Both the position numbers and the translations under genes were made by a program. The notes beneath the pieces were generated by a model. That model worked only from the letters and a program-made list of their open reading frames with translations, was not told the DNA's origin and made no database searches. A stretch of DNA of 47,422 bases from a virus. The stretch lies in IMG/VR virus record IMGVR_UViG_3300027554_000007, positions 1 through 47,422 of that record; one strand, given 5' to 3'. Shown here in pieces: positions 6,170 through 14,830 of this stretch (position 1 is the stretch's first letter; the number at the start of each line of letters is the position of its first letter).

Positions 6170-6771
6170 CGCCACGGTCCCATCCTCTTCACTGGCCGCG
6201 CGATCGTGGCCGGACTCCTTGGAGTCAACGTCGGGCGTCTGCCTTTAGTAAACGCGTCGGCCATGTCTCGCGAGACCTCTCGATTGAGGACGCTTGTCGT
6301 CGATTGCAGCATGAGTTGGATGCCCTGGGTGTGGATGAATTTATCCTGTCGACCGATGCCAGGCCACGACTGGACGGCATCCCACGATCTGACGGCATTG
6401 ATGACCCAGGCGCGGCGCTCTATTTTAATCACAAAGGCAAAGACATTGTCTTCGCCGGTGATGTTTTCGAACGTCTCGCTGACAACATTGCGGCCATTGC
6501 CAAACACATCGACAGCTTGCGCGGCCAAGACAGATGGGGCGTGGGAACCATCCGGCAGGCCTTCGCTGGATACGCGGCTTTGCCAAGCCCTGACCCGCAT
6601 TGGACACTCTTGTTTGAGTTACCCGCCGATGCACCCAAAGCCGATATCGAGGCAGCATACCGTCGCCTTGCAAAAATCCATCATCCGGATGTCGGCGGTT
6701 CATCTGCTGCGTTTGCACAAGTTGAACGCGCCCACGATCAAGCCCTTAGAGATATCGGAGTCAAATCATGA
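6166..6771 (+). CDS. J-domain protein
   Basis: This 201-residue protein ends in a J domain: helix II AAYRRLAK, the HPD motif at 173-175 (IHHPDVGG) and helix III with FAQVERAHD. J domains stimulate DnaK-type chaperones, so it may recruit host DnaK to remodel the replication complex, as lambda P does through DnaJ/DnaK. The first 140 residues are unrecognised; a segment AALYFNHKGKDIVFAGDVFERLADNI may be a substrate-binding part. It is coupled to the primase upstream and to the mini HTH gene downstream by ATGA overlaps. Confidence 0.8.
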   Translation: MTPRSHPLHWPRDRGRTPWSQRRASAFSKRVGHVSRDLSIEDACRRLQHELDALGVDEFILSTDARPRLDGIPRSDGIDDPGAALYFNHKGKDIVFAGDVFERLADNIAAIAKHIDSLRGQDRWGVGTIRQAFAGYAALPSPDPHWTLLFELPADAPKADIEAAYRRLAKIHHPDVGGSSAAFAQVERAHDQALRDIGVKS

Positions 6772-6962
6772 CCGCCGCCCTCGCCGCGACGTTTTCATCC
6801 GAGGAATTAGACTTTCTGCAATCCGCTTGGTCCGTCCAGTCCGCTCGCGAAATTGCGGATTTTCTGACCCGTCCGCCAGCCGTCATCACATCGGTCGCGG
6901 GCCATCTTGGCTTGGTCAAACCATCCGCTCGAATCGCGCTTTCCGGAAAGGAAATATCATGA
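6768..6962 (+). CDS. GcrA-like mini helix-turn-helix protein
   Basis: This 64-residue protein reads FSSEELDFLQSAW, then SAREIADFLTRPPAVITSVAGHLGL. That resembles the N-terminal DNA-binding helix bundle of GcrA, the alphaproteobacterial cell-cycle regulator (acidic helix, W, recognition helix ending in HLGL). Only the DNA-binding part is present; the sigma-70-binding part of full GcrA is missing. It could modulate promoters by competing with host GcrA or act as a phage regulator. ATGA overlaps on both sides make it a real gene. Confidence 0.55.
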   Translation: MTAALAATFSSEELDFLQSAWSVQSAREIADFLTRPPAVITSVAGHLGLVKPSARIALSGKEIS

Positions 6963-7585
6963 CCCCGACTCTGCCCGTCCTGCAATCGCGCATCGGACGT
7001 TGGGCGATCGAGACGTTTGGACCGACGCCGTCCGCCGTTCACGCCGCGCGGATGGACCGCGAAATGGCGGACATTCATGATTGCATCGCGACCGGAAACA
7101 TGGACGCCCTGGGCCGCACGATCGCGGGCGTCTTGGTCGTGGCCTTGGCCCTCGCCGACAGCGCCGACATCGACCTGACCGCGGCCCTGATGGCGGAACA
7201 AGCCGAGAATGAGGCCAGCCAATGGCAGCAAGACAGCTGGGGCCAGTGGATGCGCAACGGCGACGGGTCGGTTTCTGAAACCCAGACCGCGCGGATGATT
7301 GCCAAGTTGGTCGGCGGCGGGTCCGTCACCCCGCGCGAAGGCGTCGCCATTCTTTGCGCTTTGGGGGCCAGCTTCCCCGCCGCCCGCGCCTATCTGATCG
7401 CAGCGGGTGCCGCCGCGCCGGAGGATTTTCACGCGCAGCGGATGGATGACCTGGTCCCGGCCCGCCGCTTGGTCCCGCCGCTGCGCCCCGCTGGCGAAGA
7501 CGGTCGCACCGTCATCACAATCGCCCCCGCCGATGCGCTGGGCGCGGACATGGCCTGGACCACCCCTGAAACGGATGCAGGTTAA
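6959..7585 (+). CDS. MazG-like (DUF550) dNTP pyrophosphohydrolase
   Basis: The first 90 residues match the dATP/dGTP pyrophosphohydrolase family: WAIETFGP at the start, RMDREMADI in the place of the metal-binding acidic helix, and a closing LMAEQAENEASQW. Such phage enzymes hydrolyse dNTPs or alarmone-like nucleotides and so alter nucleotide pools. The last 115 residues form an unrecognised extension with an Ala-rich helical part and a Pro-rich end. I start at ATG 6959 in the ATGA overlap; the frame is open upstream to 6206 only as a shadow of the J-domain gene. Confidence 0.65.
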   Translation: MTPTLPVLQSRIGRWAIETFGPTPSAVHAARMDREMADIHDCIATGNMDALGRTIAGVLVVALALADSADIDLTAALMAEQAENEASQWQQDSWGQWMRNGDGSVSETQTARMIAKLVGGGSVTPREGVAILCALGASFPAARAYLIAAGAAAPEDFHAQRMDDLVPARRLVPPLRPAGEDGRTVITIAPADALGADMAWTTPETDAG

Positions 7586-7587
7586 AG

Positions 7588-8424
7588 ATGCGCGATTGGT
7601 CCATCACTTGCGAGGATGCGCGCGATTTCCTCGCGCGTTTGAAGGCCCGCCCTGCGGCGTCGCGGCCCAAGGTTCTGTTTTCTGATCCGCCTTACGAATT
7701 GGAACAGGGCGGGCGAAGCAAAACGGCGAACCATGTCATGATGGGCGGAAAGTTTTCCAAGGAATCCTACGTCAATGACGGCAAGATTTGCGACGTTGAT
7801 CTGGATTGGGAGGATTGGGCGAAGCCTGCCTTTGAAGCGCTTGCCCCGCAGGCCGAGGCAATCATCATGTGCAATGACAAACATGTTGGCCGCGCGCAGC
7901 GGGCCTTTCATGCGGCGGGTTTCCGGACCCATAATATTCTTTACTGGCGCAAAAATGATCACGGCGTGTCCGTCGTCAATCGGTGGATGCGCAAAGACAC
8001 CGAATACGCGCTTTACCTCTTCAAAGGCCACGCGCGGGCCGTGCAAAAAGGTTTCCGGCATTTGGGCCAAGGCGTCTCGACCCCTGATTTCGTTCCCTTC
8101 TGGCCCATCCTAAATTCGAAAACGGGCGAAGCGAAACCGCACCCCAATGAAAAGCCCGTCAAGCTGGGCTTGGAATGGATGGGCGCGATTACTCGCCCAG
8201 GCGAAACCGTCATCGATCCGTTTTGCGGGTCCGCCAGTTTCGGTGTCGCGGCCTCCGCTTTGGGCTTTGATTTTCTGGGCTGCGAAAAGAACGCCGACAT
8301 CGCGGCCTCGGCGAGGGTCCGCCTGGCGCAAACAGCGGAAACATCGACCCTGGATTTGATGGCGCGGTTTGGCGGCACTGCCAGTTTCGATTTCGCCGCC
8401 CCGTTTTACGGTGCCTCGGCATGA
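7588..8424 (+). CDS. N6-adenine/N4-cytosine DNA methyltransferase (beta class)
   Basis: This 278-residue protein should transfer a methyl group from SAM to an exocyclic amino group in DNA. Catalytic motif IV appears early as DPPYE (about 33-37) and the SAM-binding motif I appears late as DPFCGSASFG (about 210-219), the beta-class order. The characteristic HPNEKP element precedes it. The central part (about 50-150) would hold the target-recognition region. No restriction endonuclease is adjacent, so it acts as an orphan enzyme, perhaps protecting phage DNA or changing regulation. It overlaps the next gene by ATGA. Confidence 0.85.
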   Translation: MRDWSITCEDARDFLARLKARPAASRPKVLFSDPPYELEQGGRSKTANHVMMGGKFSKESYVNDGKICDVDLDWEDWAKPAFEALAPQAEAIIMCNDKHVGRAQRAFHAAGFRTHNILYWRKNDHGVSVVNRWMRKDTEYALYLFKGHARAVQKGFRHLGQGVSTPDFVPFWPILNSKTGEAKPHPNEKPVKLGLEWMGAITRPGETVIDPFCGSASFGVAASALGFDFLGCEKNADIAASARVRLAQTAETSTLDLMARFGGTASFDFAAPFYGASA

Positions 8425-8825
8425 CCCGTCTTGACCCGCGATCGGAACGCACGTCCCGGCGGGCCTTGGTTCTGGCGCGCTTTCCGCTGGCCGCTTCCAT
8501 TGAGTTTTGCAGTGTCGGCCCTCCGCCATCTGACCCCGCGCGCCTGACCTGCCCGTCCTGCCGCGCGAAAGCGCCCGCCATTCTGGCCCGCCGTCTTTGC
8601 GCAGGCCGCCGCCGGTATCGCGTGCGGGAATTATCGGCGGCCACGTCGCTGCATTGTCCAGCCTGCGGCACGGATGTCGACGCCATTGGCTACGTCATGG
8701 CGGCGAAAAACTGGGCGTCATTGGACCGCGCGCTGGACCAGATTGAACGCTGGCAATCCGGTCAAATCACCGCGGTCCCGCCCCGCGCGCCCGTCCCGAA
8801 ATTCTTTTGTGTGAAGGCCCCATGA
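8421..8825 (+). CDS. Zinc-ribbon protein, 134 aa
   Basis: Two CxxC pairs are visible, CPSC at about 45 and CPAC at about 78, separated by a basic Arg-rich stretch (ILARRLCAGRRRYRV), which makes a zinc ribbon likely. The function is unknown; DNA or RNA binding is a reasonable guess. ATGA overlaps on both sides place it in the replication operon. Confidence 0.6.
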   Translation: MTRLDPRSERTSRRALVLARFPLAASIEFCSVGPPPSDPARLTCPSCRAKAPAILARRLCAGRRRYRVRELSAATSLHCPACGTDVDAIGYVMAAKNWASLDRALDQIERWQSGQITAVPPRAPVPKFFCVKAP

Positions 8826-9445
8826 CCTTGCAACCCGCTGCCCAACCTTGGCCAAACCCCGTCCCCGCTGCCGCGCCCGCGCCTGTCCCGCCGACACCGC
8901 CTGCTGCGCCCTCGGGCCAGGACATCGCCAAAGAACATGCCGCTTTTCGCGCGCGGATTGTGCGGTCAACCGGCGAACCCGTCGCGCGGTATTTTGAAAT
9001 CAATCGCGACCTGATCATCGACATGCACCACGCCAATGTCGGTCGCAGTGAAATGGCGCACATTTTGGGCATCGGGCGCATCGGCCAATTCGAACGGGCG
9101 CTGAATGTCACAAAGCTGACGCGGTCAGCCTTGGGTCTGCCGAAGCTGCCCGGCAATGGTCCCGCCGCGCGGCGTCATGAGAAAATGCGAATTTGGACAC
9201 CGTTCGAAGATTTCCACGTTCGGCGCGGGTTCACCTGCGGCATCCTCGTGGAGTCCATCGGCGCAATCATTTCGCGCTCCGGTGACGAAGTCTTGGCCCG
9301 CGCGCGGGATCTGAAACTGGGCGAAGATGGGTCGGGCCTTTGGACGTTCCAGCCCTGCGCCCGCCTGCGCGGAATCGCGCAGCGCGCCTTTGATGCCGCC
9401 CATCAAATCATCGGATCGCATGTGTCCGAGTTCCGGCAGGAATGA
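8822..9445 (+). CDS. Putative DNA-binding protein upstream of helicase
   Basis: The 207-residue product has a Pro/Ala-rich N-terminal tail (about 1-32) and then two segments that read like helix-turn-helix motifs: MHHANVGRSEMAHILGIGR and RRGFTCGILVESIGAIISRS. It sits directly before the SF3 helicase, with which it overlaps by ATGA. By context it might recognise the origin or load the helicase; no family match is claimed. I start at ATG 8822 (overlap with the previous stop) rather than the in-frame 8807 codon. Confidence 0.55.
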   Translation: MTLQPAAQPWPNPVPAAAPAPVPPTPPAAPSGQDIAKEHAAFRARIVRSTGEPVARYFEINRDLIIDMHHANVGRSEMAHILGIGRIGQFERALNVTKLTRSALGLPKLPGNGPAARRHEKMRIWTPFEDFHVRRGFTCGILVESIGAIISRSGDEVLARARDLKLGEDGSGLWTFQPCARLRGIAQRAFDAAHQIIGSHVSEFRQE

Positions 9446-11457
9446 CCGTGACAGACACGCCGGAGATTTCAACCCCAGACCCCGACCCGTCCGCGACCGA
9501 CGACGCGGACGTTCTGAATGCGGGCGCGATGCGCGGCGCCGTCGCCGCTGCCCTTGGCCGTCTTCACGCGGGCAAGGACTCGGCGCGTGCGGAACCCGAA
9601 GGACCTTTGGGCGACACCCCGACCCCGGTCGGGGCTGACGCAGGCGATGACGACGAAGACAAACCTGTTTTTCTTTGGGATGTCATTCCGTTCAAAGACC
9701 TGACCGAAGATCAAAAACGCGCGCGGTTGGATGTGAATGATCAGGGCATGGCCTTGCGCCTGTCCCATTATTCGGACGGAGAAATTCTTTACTGTCCGGC
9801 CCTTGGCTTTCTGGTCTGGGACGGTCACCGATTCAAAGCCTGCGAAGAAAAAGACACCTTCGCCCGCCGCCGCGTCATGGCCCTCGCCGCGCCGCTGCGC
9901 AAAATAGAATATCCGGCGTTGATGACGGCGGGCCTGACGGAATCAGAAAACCTTTTGTCCGAAGTCGATCGCGACGGGGCGTTCAAGGCAGCGCTGAAAC
10001 GCGTCAGCAAATTCTATTCGTCGACGACGCAGCTGGGCAATGCCGCCAAACAAAAATCCATCTTGGACGTCGCGTCAAAGATGCCCGAATTTTATGTCGA
10101 TTTCGACGTGCTGGATGCGGCCCACGGCGATTTGAACACGCCGTCGGGGGTCTTGCCCCTCCCGCTGTCTTCGCCGTCCCGTGAAGACGACGTTGACGTG
10201 ACAGACGAAGACGTTCGCCGCCATGACATTCAGCGCGCGTTCGAAAGCCTGCGTCCGAGACCGTCGATCACCGATGACGCCGTCACGCGCCTGACGGCGG
10301 GCACCTTCGACGTCGCCGCAATTGCCCGCGATGATGACCTGGCCCCGAACTGGCGCAAACATTTGATGGCCGTTTTGCCCGACCCAAAAATGCGCAAAGC
10401 GTTTCAACGCGTCTGCGGGTCCAACCTGGTTAGCTTTAACCCGAAAAACGAATGGTTCATCTGGCGCGGTCCGGGCGGCGACGGCAAGTCTGTCACCCTG
10501 CGCGCGGTGATGAATGCGATCGCGGATTTCGGCGTCATGGCGAATGTCAAAACCTTCATGACCGACAATTCCAGCGGCGGCGACAAAGCCCGCAATGATT
10601 TGATGGCACTGGCGGGCGGCACCCGCATGGTCGCCATTGCCGAGCCCAGCCCGACGCAGGAATTGGACGGCGGTTTGATCAAGGCCCTGACCGGCGGCGA
10701 AGAACAATCCAATCGCGGAAATTACGGCGCGCAGACAACGTGGACGCCGCAATGGAAATTGCACATGGTCTGCAATACGCTGCCCAAAATCCGCACGAAT
10801 GACGACGGGTTCTGGCGACGGCCGATTTTCATCCCCTTCACCCGCCAATTCGCAGCCGCCGAAATCGACACCAACATCGAAGCCAAATTGGCTGCCGAGA
10901 AAGACGGGATTCTGGCGTGGATGATCGAAGGGTTTTTCGATTGGCGGTCACGCGATTTCAGCTTTGACGTCCCGCAGGAAAGCCTCGACATGAAAGCCCA
11001 TTTCCGCGGCGAAGCTGACATCATGGCCAGCTGGATGAATGAACGCATTTTGTGGAAAGGGTGGTGGAACCGCAAAGCCCTGAACGAAAACAAAACAAGC
11101 GCCGAGGTCTGGCGGCAAATTCAATCAGAGGAAATTGGCGACCTGACCTGGGCGCAATCTAATTTCTGGACCCATGACGCTGCCGCCTCGCCTGCCCCGC
11201 GCTATCGCCCCGTCGAAATTTATCAGGATTTCGAACGCTGGTGCGAGGCCAATGCTTATGACGCGTGGCAACAGCGAACATTCAGTCAAAAGTTCCCGCA
11301 GATCGCGCGCGACAAAGGCGCGATGAATAAAAAATCCAATGGCGAATGGCATTGGCGCGGCTTCGATTTTGTGACGGGCGGCATCCTGCCCGAACCGGAA
11401 ACCCCATCCACCCAAGACGCCGAAGACGCCGCCGCCTGGCGCGGAGGGTTCGCCTGA
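9442..11457 (+). CDS. D5/P4-type SF3 replicative helicase
   Basis: This 671-residue protein should unwind DNA at the phage origin. A disordered acidic N-terminus (1-75) is followed by a D5-N-like region (about 290-335). The superfamily 3 helicase core has Walker A GPGGDGKS at about 343-350, a Walker B region around MVAIAEP, and the SF3 sensor CNTLPKI followed by the arginine-rich DDGFWRRP. The C-terminal WCEANAYDAWQQRTFSQKF resembles the winged-helix end of P4 alpha/D5 proteins. Together with the separate Toprim primase it forms the replication machinery. The next reading frame starts inside its stop codon (TGATG). Confidence 0.88.
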   Translation: MTVTDTPEISTPDPDPSATDDADVLNAGAMRGAVAAALGRLHAGKDSARAEPEGPLGDTPTPVGADAGDDDEDKPVFLWDVIPFKDLTEDQKRARLDVNDQGMALRLSHYSDGEILYCPALGFLVWDGHRFKACEEKDTFARRRVMALAAPLRKIEYPALMTAGLTESENLLSEVDRDGAFKAALKRVSKFYSSTTQLGNAAKQKSILDVASKMPEFYVDFDVLDAAHGDLNTPSGVLPLPLSSPSREDDVDVTDEDVRRHDIQRAFESLRPRPSITDDAVTRLTAGTFDVAAIARDDDLAPNWRKHLMAVLPDPKMRKAFQRVCGSNLVSFNPKNEWFIWRGPGGDGKSVTLRAVMNAIADFGVMANVKTFMTDNSSGGDKARNDLMALAGGTRMVAIAEPSPTQELDGGLIKALTGGEEQSNRGNYGAQTTWTPQWKLHMVCNTLPKIRTNDDGFWRRPIFIPFTRQFAAAEIDTNIEAKLAAEKDGILAWMIEGFFDWRSRDFSFDVPQESLDMKAHFRGEADIMASWMNERILWKGWWNRKALNENKTSAEVWRQIQSEEIGDLTWAQSNFWTHDAAASPAPRYRPVEIYQDFERWCEANAYDAWQQRTFSQKFPQIARDKGAMNKKSNGEWHWRGFDFVTGGILPEPETPSTQDAEDAAAWRGGFA

Positions 11458-11504
11458 TGACCGTCATCAAACATCCCACCCCAACCGAAAGCCCTTTGTT
11501 ATGA
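11457..11504 (+). CDS. 15-codon bridging mini-ORF
   Basis: A tiny frame, MTVIKHPTPTESPLL, begins in a TGATG overlap with the helicase stop and ends in an ATGA overlap with the ParB-like gene. It may be a real leader peptide or simply a ribosome bridge that keeps translation coupled over an otherwise 43-base gap. Evidence is the exact coupling at both ends only. Confidence 0.35.
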   Translation: MTVIKHPTPTESPLL

Positions 11505-12328
11505 AAAAGCCATCCGACACCCTTGTTCCTTTGTCCTCCGATTTTGACGGCGAAGTCCCGGTCATTGATTTGGGACTGCCAAAGCTTGACCTTGTTCCCA
11601 TTGCGTGTCTTCGGATTGATGAACAATATCAACGCAACATTTCCCGCCGGTCCGCCAAAATAATCCGGGTCATGATGTCGGATTTTCATTGGTCGCGTTT
11701 TGGAATTGTGACCGTCACCCCGGTCGACGATGGGACCTTTGCAATCCTGGACGGCCAGCATCGTGCCACGGCATTGAAGGCATTGGGCGCGGAGTTCTGC
11801 CCTTGCCTAATCACCTCGCAGGATGACGTCCAAGCGCAGGCCCGCGATTTTATGGGCATCAACACCGCCCGCACCGCCCTGCACGCCTCCCAAGCTTACA
11901 AAGCACGGCTGACAGCGGCTGAACCCATCATCGTCTCTCTGGACGCTGCCATGACAAAGGCGGGATTGCGGCTTCTGACATACCAGAAGACCGCAGACGC
12001 CTTTAAGGTCGGAGATTGTATCGCCTGGGGTAAAACGGAAAAACTCTTTCGGCAGGACCGCGCGTTATTTAGTCGTGTTTGCAAAATTCTGGCGGCGGCG
12101 AAACTGACCCCGGTGAAAGCCGCGCAACTGCAATGTGTTTGGGATCTTCTGACCGACCCCCTTTATTCTCAAAATCTTGATGACGCCGCCTTGGCTTCCG
12201 TCATTGGTTCAAAACTGCATACGGATTGGTTGTCAGACGCCCGTCGTCGGCAGTCTGTCACCGGCGACCCGACGGTGACGTGTCTGACACATGTCTACTG
12301 GGTCGCCATGAAGGCAGCGCATCCGTGA
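11501..12328 (+). CDS. ParB/Srx-fold DGQHR protein
   Basis: The N-terminal domain of this 275-residue protein carries IDEQYQRNISRRSAKII and DGQHRATALKALG (about residues 86-98), the signature of ParB/sulfiredoxin-fold proteins with a DGQHR box. Family members include partition proteins, nucleases and DndB-type modification proteins. The rest is helical and unassigned. No ParA partner is nearby, so plasmid-like partition is not supported; a role in replication or DNA modification is more in keeping with its neighbours. Coupled at both ends (ATGA, GTGA). Confidence 0.65.
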   Translation: MKKPSDTLVPLSSDFDGEVPVIDLGLPKLDLVPIACLRIDEQYQRNISRRSAKIIRVMMSDFHWSRFGIVTVTPVDDGTFAILDGQHRATALKALGAEFCPCLITSQDDVQAQARDFMGINTARTALHASQAYKARLTAAEPIIVSLDAAMTKAGLRLLTYQKTADAFKVGDCIAWGKTEKLFRQDRALFSRVCKILAAAKLTPVKAAQLQCVWDLLTDPLYSQNLDDAALASVIGSKLHTDWLSDARRRQSVTGDPTVTCLTHVYWVAMKAAHP

Positions 12329-12600
12329 CCAAACGTTCCCATAAAACATCAAAGCCCGCGTCTGATCAGGCGGTTAGTTTTGTTCTGACGGCGAAGTCAT
12401 ATTTCCATCACGGGACTTATGACGGGGCCGCGCGCGAGCGGGATTTCCTGATGGCGCAGGGCGGTGACCCGCTGAAAATCCTGCGCGTGTTGAACGTGTC
12501 CGCGGCGGTTCTGGCCCTCGCTGAACCCGCCATCCGCGCCGCCATCCAGGACGCCCAAGACAAACTGAAAACCACCCCAAACCCGGAGACAAAATCATGA
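12325..12600 (+). CDS. Hypothetical protein with GTG start, 91 aa
   Basis: The gene starts at GTG 12325 in a GTGA overlap and ends in an ATGA overlap, so the coupling pattern decides the start. The product has a basic N-terminus and two helices (AARERDFLMAQGGDPLKILRVLN, AAVLALAEPAIRAAIQDAQDKL). No family is recognised. Confidence 0.6.
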   Translation: MTKRSHKTSKPASDQAVSFVLTAKSYFHHGTYDGAARERDFLMAQGGDPLKILRVLNVSAAVLALAEPAIRAAIQDAQDKLKTTPNPETKS

Positions 12601-13175
12601 CCCGACATCGCCCCGCCCCGACCGAAGTCGCGACCGTGTCCGGCGTTTATGTAGACATCCTGTCCCCTGACCCTGCGTCAATCAACATCGAGGACATCGC
12701 CCATGCCCTCGCCCATCAAGCGCGTTTCAACGGCCACCTGCCGCAGTTTTATTCTGTCGCCGCCCATTCGGTTTTGGTCAGCCATTTGATTGATCCCGAC
12801 CTTGCGCTTGCAGGCCTGTTGCATGACGCGGCGGAGGCCTATCTGGGCGACATCGTTTCGCCGCTGAAACGCTTGCTGCCCGATTATTTGGAACATGAAC
12901 GCGTCATGATGACCGCGATCTGCAAAGCGTTGCCCGTCGACCCTTCCACCTTCGCCGACTCGCGCGTCAAGGCAGCGGATTTGTGGGCCCTCGCGTTGGA
13001 GCAAAAACACCTGTCCAGCGTCCCTGCCGATGACTGGGGTTTGGCCGATTGTTTGAAATTCAAGCTGTCCGAAAAAAACGCGTGGCCAACCTTCGATGCC
13101 TTGCATTGCACCGCCCCCGCCGCATCCAAAGATATGTTCCTCGCACGATTTGCGGAACTGACGCCCCAAAAATGA
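12597..13175 (+). CDS. HD-domain phosphohydrolase (YfbR-like nucleotidase)
   Basis: This 192-residue protein has the HD metal-binding pattern: H57 in YSVAAHS, H76-D77 in LLHDAAEAYLGD and D128 in KAADLW. The arrangement matches the YfbR/5'-deoxynucleotidase group, which removes phosphate from deoxynucleoside monophosphates. In a phage it would reshape nucleotide pools together with the MazG-like enzyme. It overlaps the DNA cytosine methyltransferase gene by ATGA. Confidence 0.78.
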   Translation: MTRHRPAPTEVATVSGVYVDILSPDPASINIEDIAHALAHQARFNGHLPQFYSVAAHSVLVSHLIDPDLALAGLLHDAAEAYLGDIVSPLKRLLPDYLEHERVMMTAICKALPVDPSTFADSRVKAADLWALALEQKHLSSVPADDWGLADCLKFKLSEKNAWPTFDALHCTAPAASKDMFLARFAELTPQK

Positions 13176-14830
13176 CCCGAATTGTCGCCAGTGTTTTTTC
13201 GGGGGTTGAGGCCAATGACGTCGCCATCCGCAAATCGGGTGTGCCGTGGCGAACGGACACCGTTTCCGAAATCGAGCCCTTCCCCTGTGCCGTGCTGAAA
13301 ATCCGTTGTCCGGATGCGCGCAACCTTGGCGACTTCACCAAAATCAATCCTGCCCACATGTATCCCGCACAGGTTTTGGTTGGCGGGCCGCCGTGCCAAT
13401 CGTTCTCGATCGCGGGCGGGCGGAAAGGATTGGACGACGATCGCGGAAACTTAACTTTAAAATATGTGGACCTTTGCCATGACCTCACAACAAACGGATC
13501 TCTTCGGGTCGCCCTTTACGAAAATGTCCCCGGCATCCTGTCCGACAAAACCAATGCCTTTGGCTGTCTCATTTCAGGCCTTGTCGGCGGAGTGGATGAA
13601 ATATTGCCACCCGGTGCAAAATGGGGATTCATCCACACCCCGCTTTTCATCGACACGGGTCGGACGATTGGCGGCAAGCCGGTTTGCGAAGAAGGCGCAT
13701 CCGTCGGCGGAACCTGGGGTTGGCAACCGATCAAATGGCCAAGTTTCGGTTTGGCTGCCGGGCCACGGGCACGGCTCGCTTGGCGGACCCTCGACGCTCA
13801 ATGGTTCGGATTGGCCCAACGCCGCCGACGCGTGTTCATTGTCGTCAGTTTTGATCCGGACGTCGATCCCGCCGAAATATTACTTGAGCGAAAAAGCCTG
13901 CAAGGGAATCCTGCGCCGTGCCGACAATCGGGGAAAGGATTTGCCGCCGATGTTGGAAATCGCCCTAAAACAGGTAGCCATTGGGACGGCACCGAATGCC
14001 ATCCCAGTCTGAACCAATCCGCCAACACGGGCGGAATTGGTGCGTCAAATCAAGAAGTTTTCAGCCAACGCGGCGCGGGATTGGTTTCTGACATCGCACA
14101 CACCCTGCGCGGTGAAGGGTTTGATGCCAGCGAGGACGGGACGGGTCGTGGAACACCGCTGACCGTTGAAACCTTCCGCATGGTCGCCTTTGGCGAATAT
14201 TCGGATGACTGCACGGCATCAACAGTCAAGGCCAGGGACCACAAAGATGCAACAGATTTAATCGCCTTCAGCGCGCGCCAAGGCGTCAGCGGCCCGCTGG
14301 TCGGCGCGCTGGATGGACTGCCGACCCAAGCGATTGCGTTTGCACAAAATACGCGGGACGAAGTTCGGTTAATTAATGGCGATGGCGCGATTGCTGGAGC
14401 TCTTGCAGCCCAACCCGGTGCAAAACAACAAAGTTACATCGCAGAGCCGTTTACCCTCGCCGTTCGCGGTCGGAAAAAAGGGTCGTCTTTGGAATTCCGA
14501 AATGACGGCCTCGCCAACGCGCTTTTAACGCCGAATGGCGGCCGTGCGGGAATTGGTGTTGGAGCGATCGCGACAGAATACGCCGTCCGGCGCCTGATGC
14601 CCGTTGAAACCGAGCGCCTGCAGGGGTTTCCGGATGACTGGACCCAAATCCCTTATCGCAACAAACCCGCCGCCAAATGCCCTGATGGCCCGCGTTACAA
14701 AGCGATGGGCAACAGCTGGCCGGTCAACGTCGTGGCATGGATTTATCTGCGCATCGAAACAGCGATGACGCGCGCGGATGCCAGTTCTGACGACCAACCC
14801 AAACCCCAAAATGAAGGACTCACATCATGA
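13172..14830 (+). CDS. C5-cytosine DNA methyltransferase
   Basis: The 552-residue enzyme should make 5-methylcytosine. Visible motifs are I (VASVFSGVEAND), IV with the catalytic cysteine C75 (GGPPCQSF), VI (ENV, 117-119), VIII (QRRRRVFIV, from 216), and IX/X near the C-terminus (RRLMPVETERLQGFP, YKAMGNSW). The region between VIII and IX is about 300 residues, so the target-recognition domain is large and may be multispecific, as in some phage enzymes. Start is ATG 13172 in the ATGA overlap; the open frame upstream to 13049 is a shadow. No restriction partner is seen. Confidence 0.88.
   Translation: MTRIVASVFSGVEANDVAIRKSGVPWRTDTVSEIEPFPCAVLKIRCPDARNLGDFTKINPAHMYPAQVLVGGPPCQSFSIAGGRKGLDDDRGNLTLKYVDLCHDLTTNGSLRVALYENVPGILSDKTNAFGCLISGLVGGVDEILPPGAKWGFIHTPLFIDTGRTIGGKPVCEEGASVGGTWGWQPIKWPSFGLAAGPRARLAWRTLDAQWFGLAQRRRRVFIVVSFDPDVDPAEILLERKSLQGNPAPCRQSGKGFAADVGNRPKTGSHWDGTECHPSLNQSANTGGIGASNQEVFSQRGAGLVSDIAHTLRGEGFDASEDGTGRGTPLTVETFRMVAFGEYSDDCTASTVKARDHKDATDLIAFSARQGVSGPLVGALDGLPTQAIAFAQNTRDEVRLINGDGAIAGALAAQPGAKQQSYIAEPFTLAVRGRKKGSSLEFRNDGLANALLTPNGGRAGIGVGAIATEYAVRRLMPVETERLQGFPDDWTQIPYRNKPAAKCPDGPRYKAMGNSWPVNVVAWIYLRIETAMTRADASSDDQPKPQNEGLTS

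Noticed and set aside
6206-6958. Upstream extension of the MazG-like frame to 459 codons
   Set aside because: It is the shadow of the J-domain gene; the ATGA overlap fixes the start at 6959.
11501-12328. Plasmid-type ParB partition gene
   Set aside because: Only the DGQHR/ParB-like N-terminal fold is seen; no ParA neighbour and no clear HTH domain of ParB.
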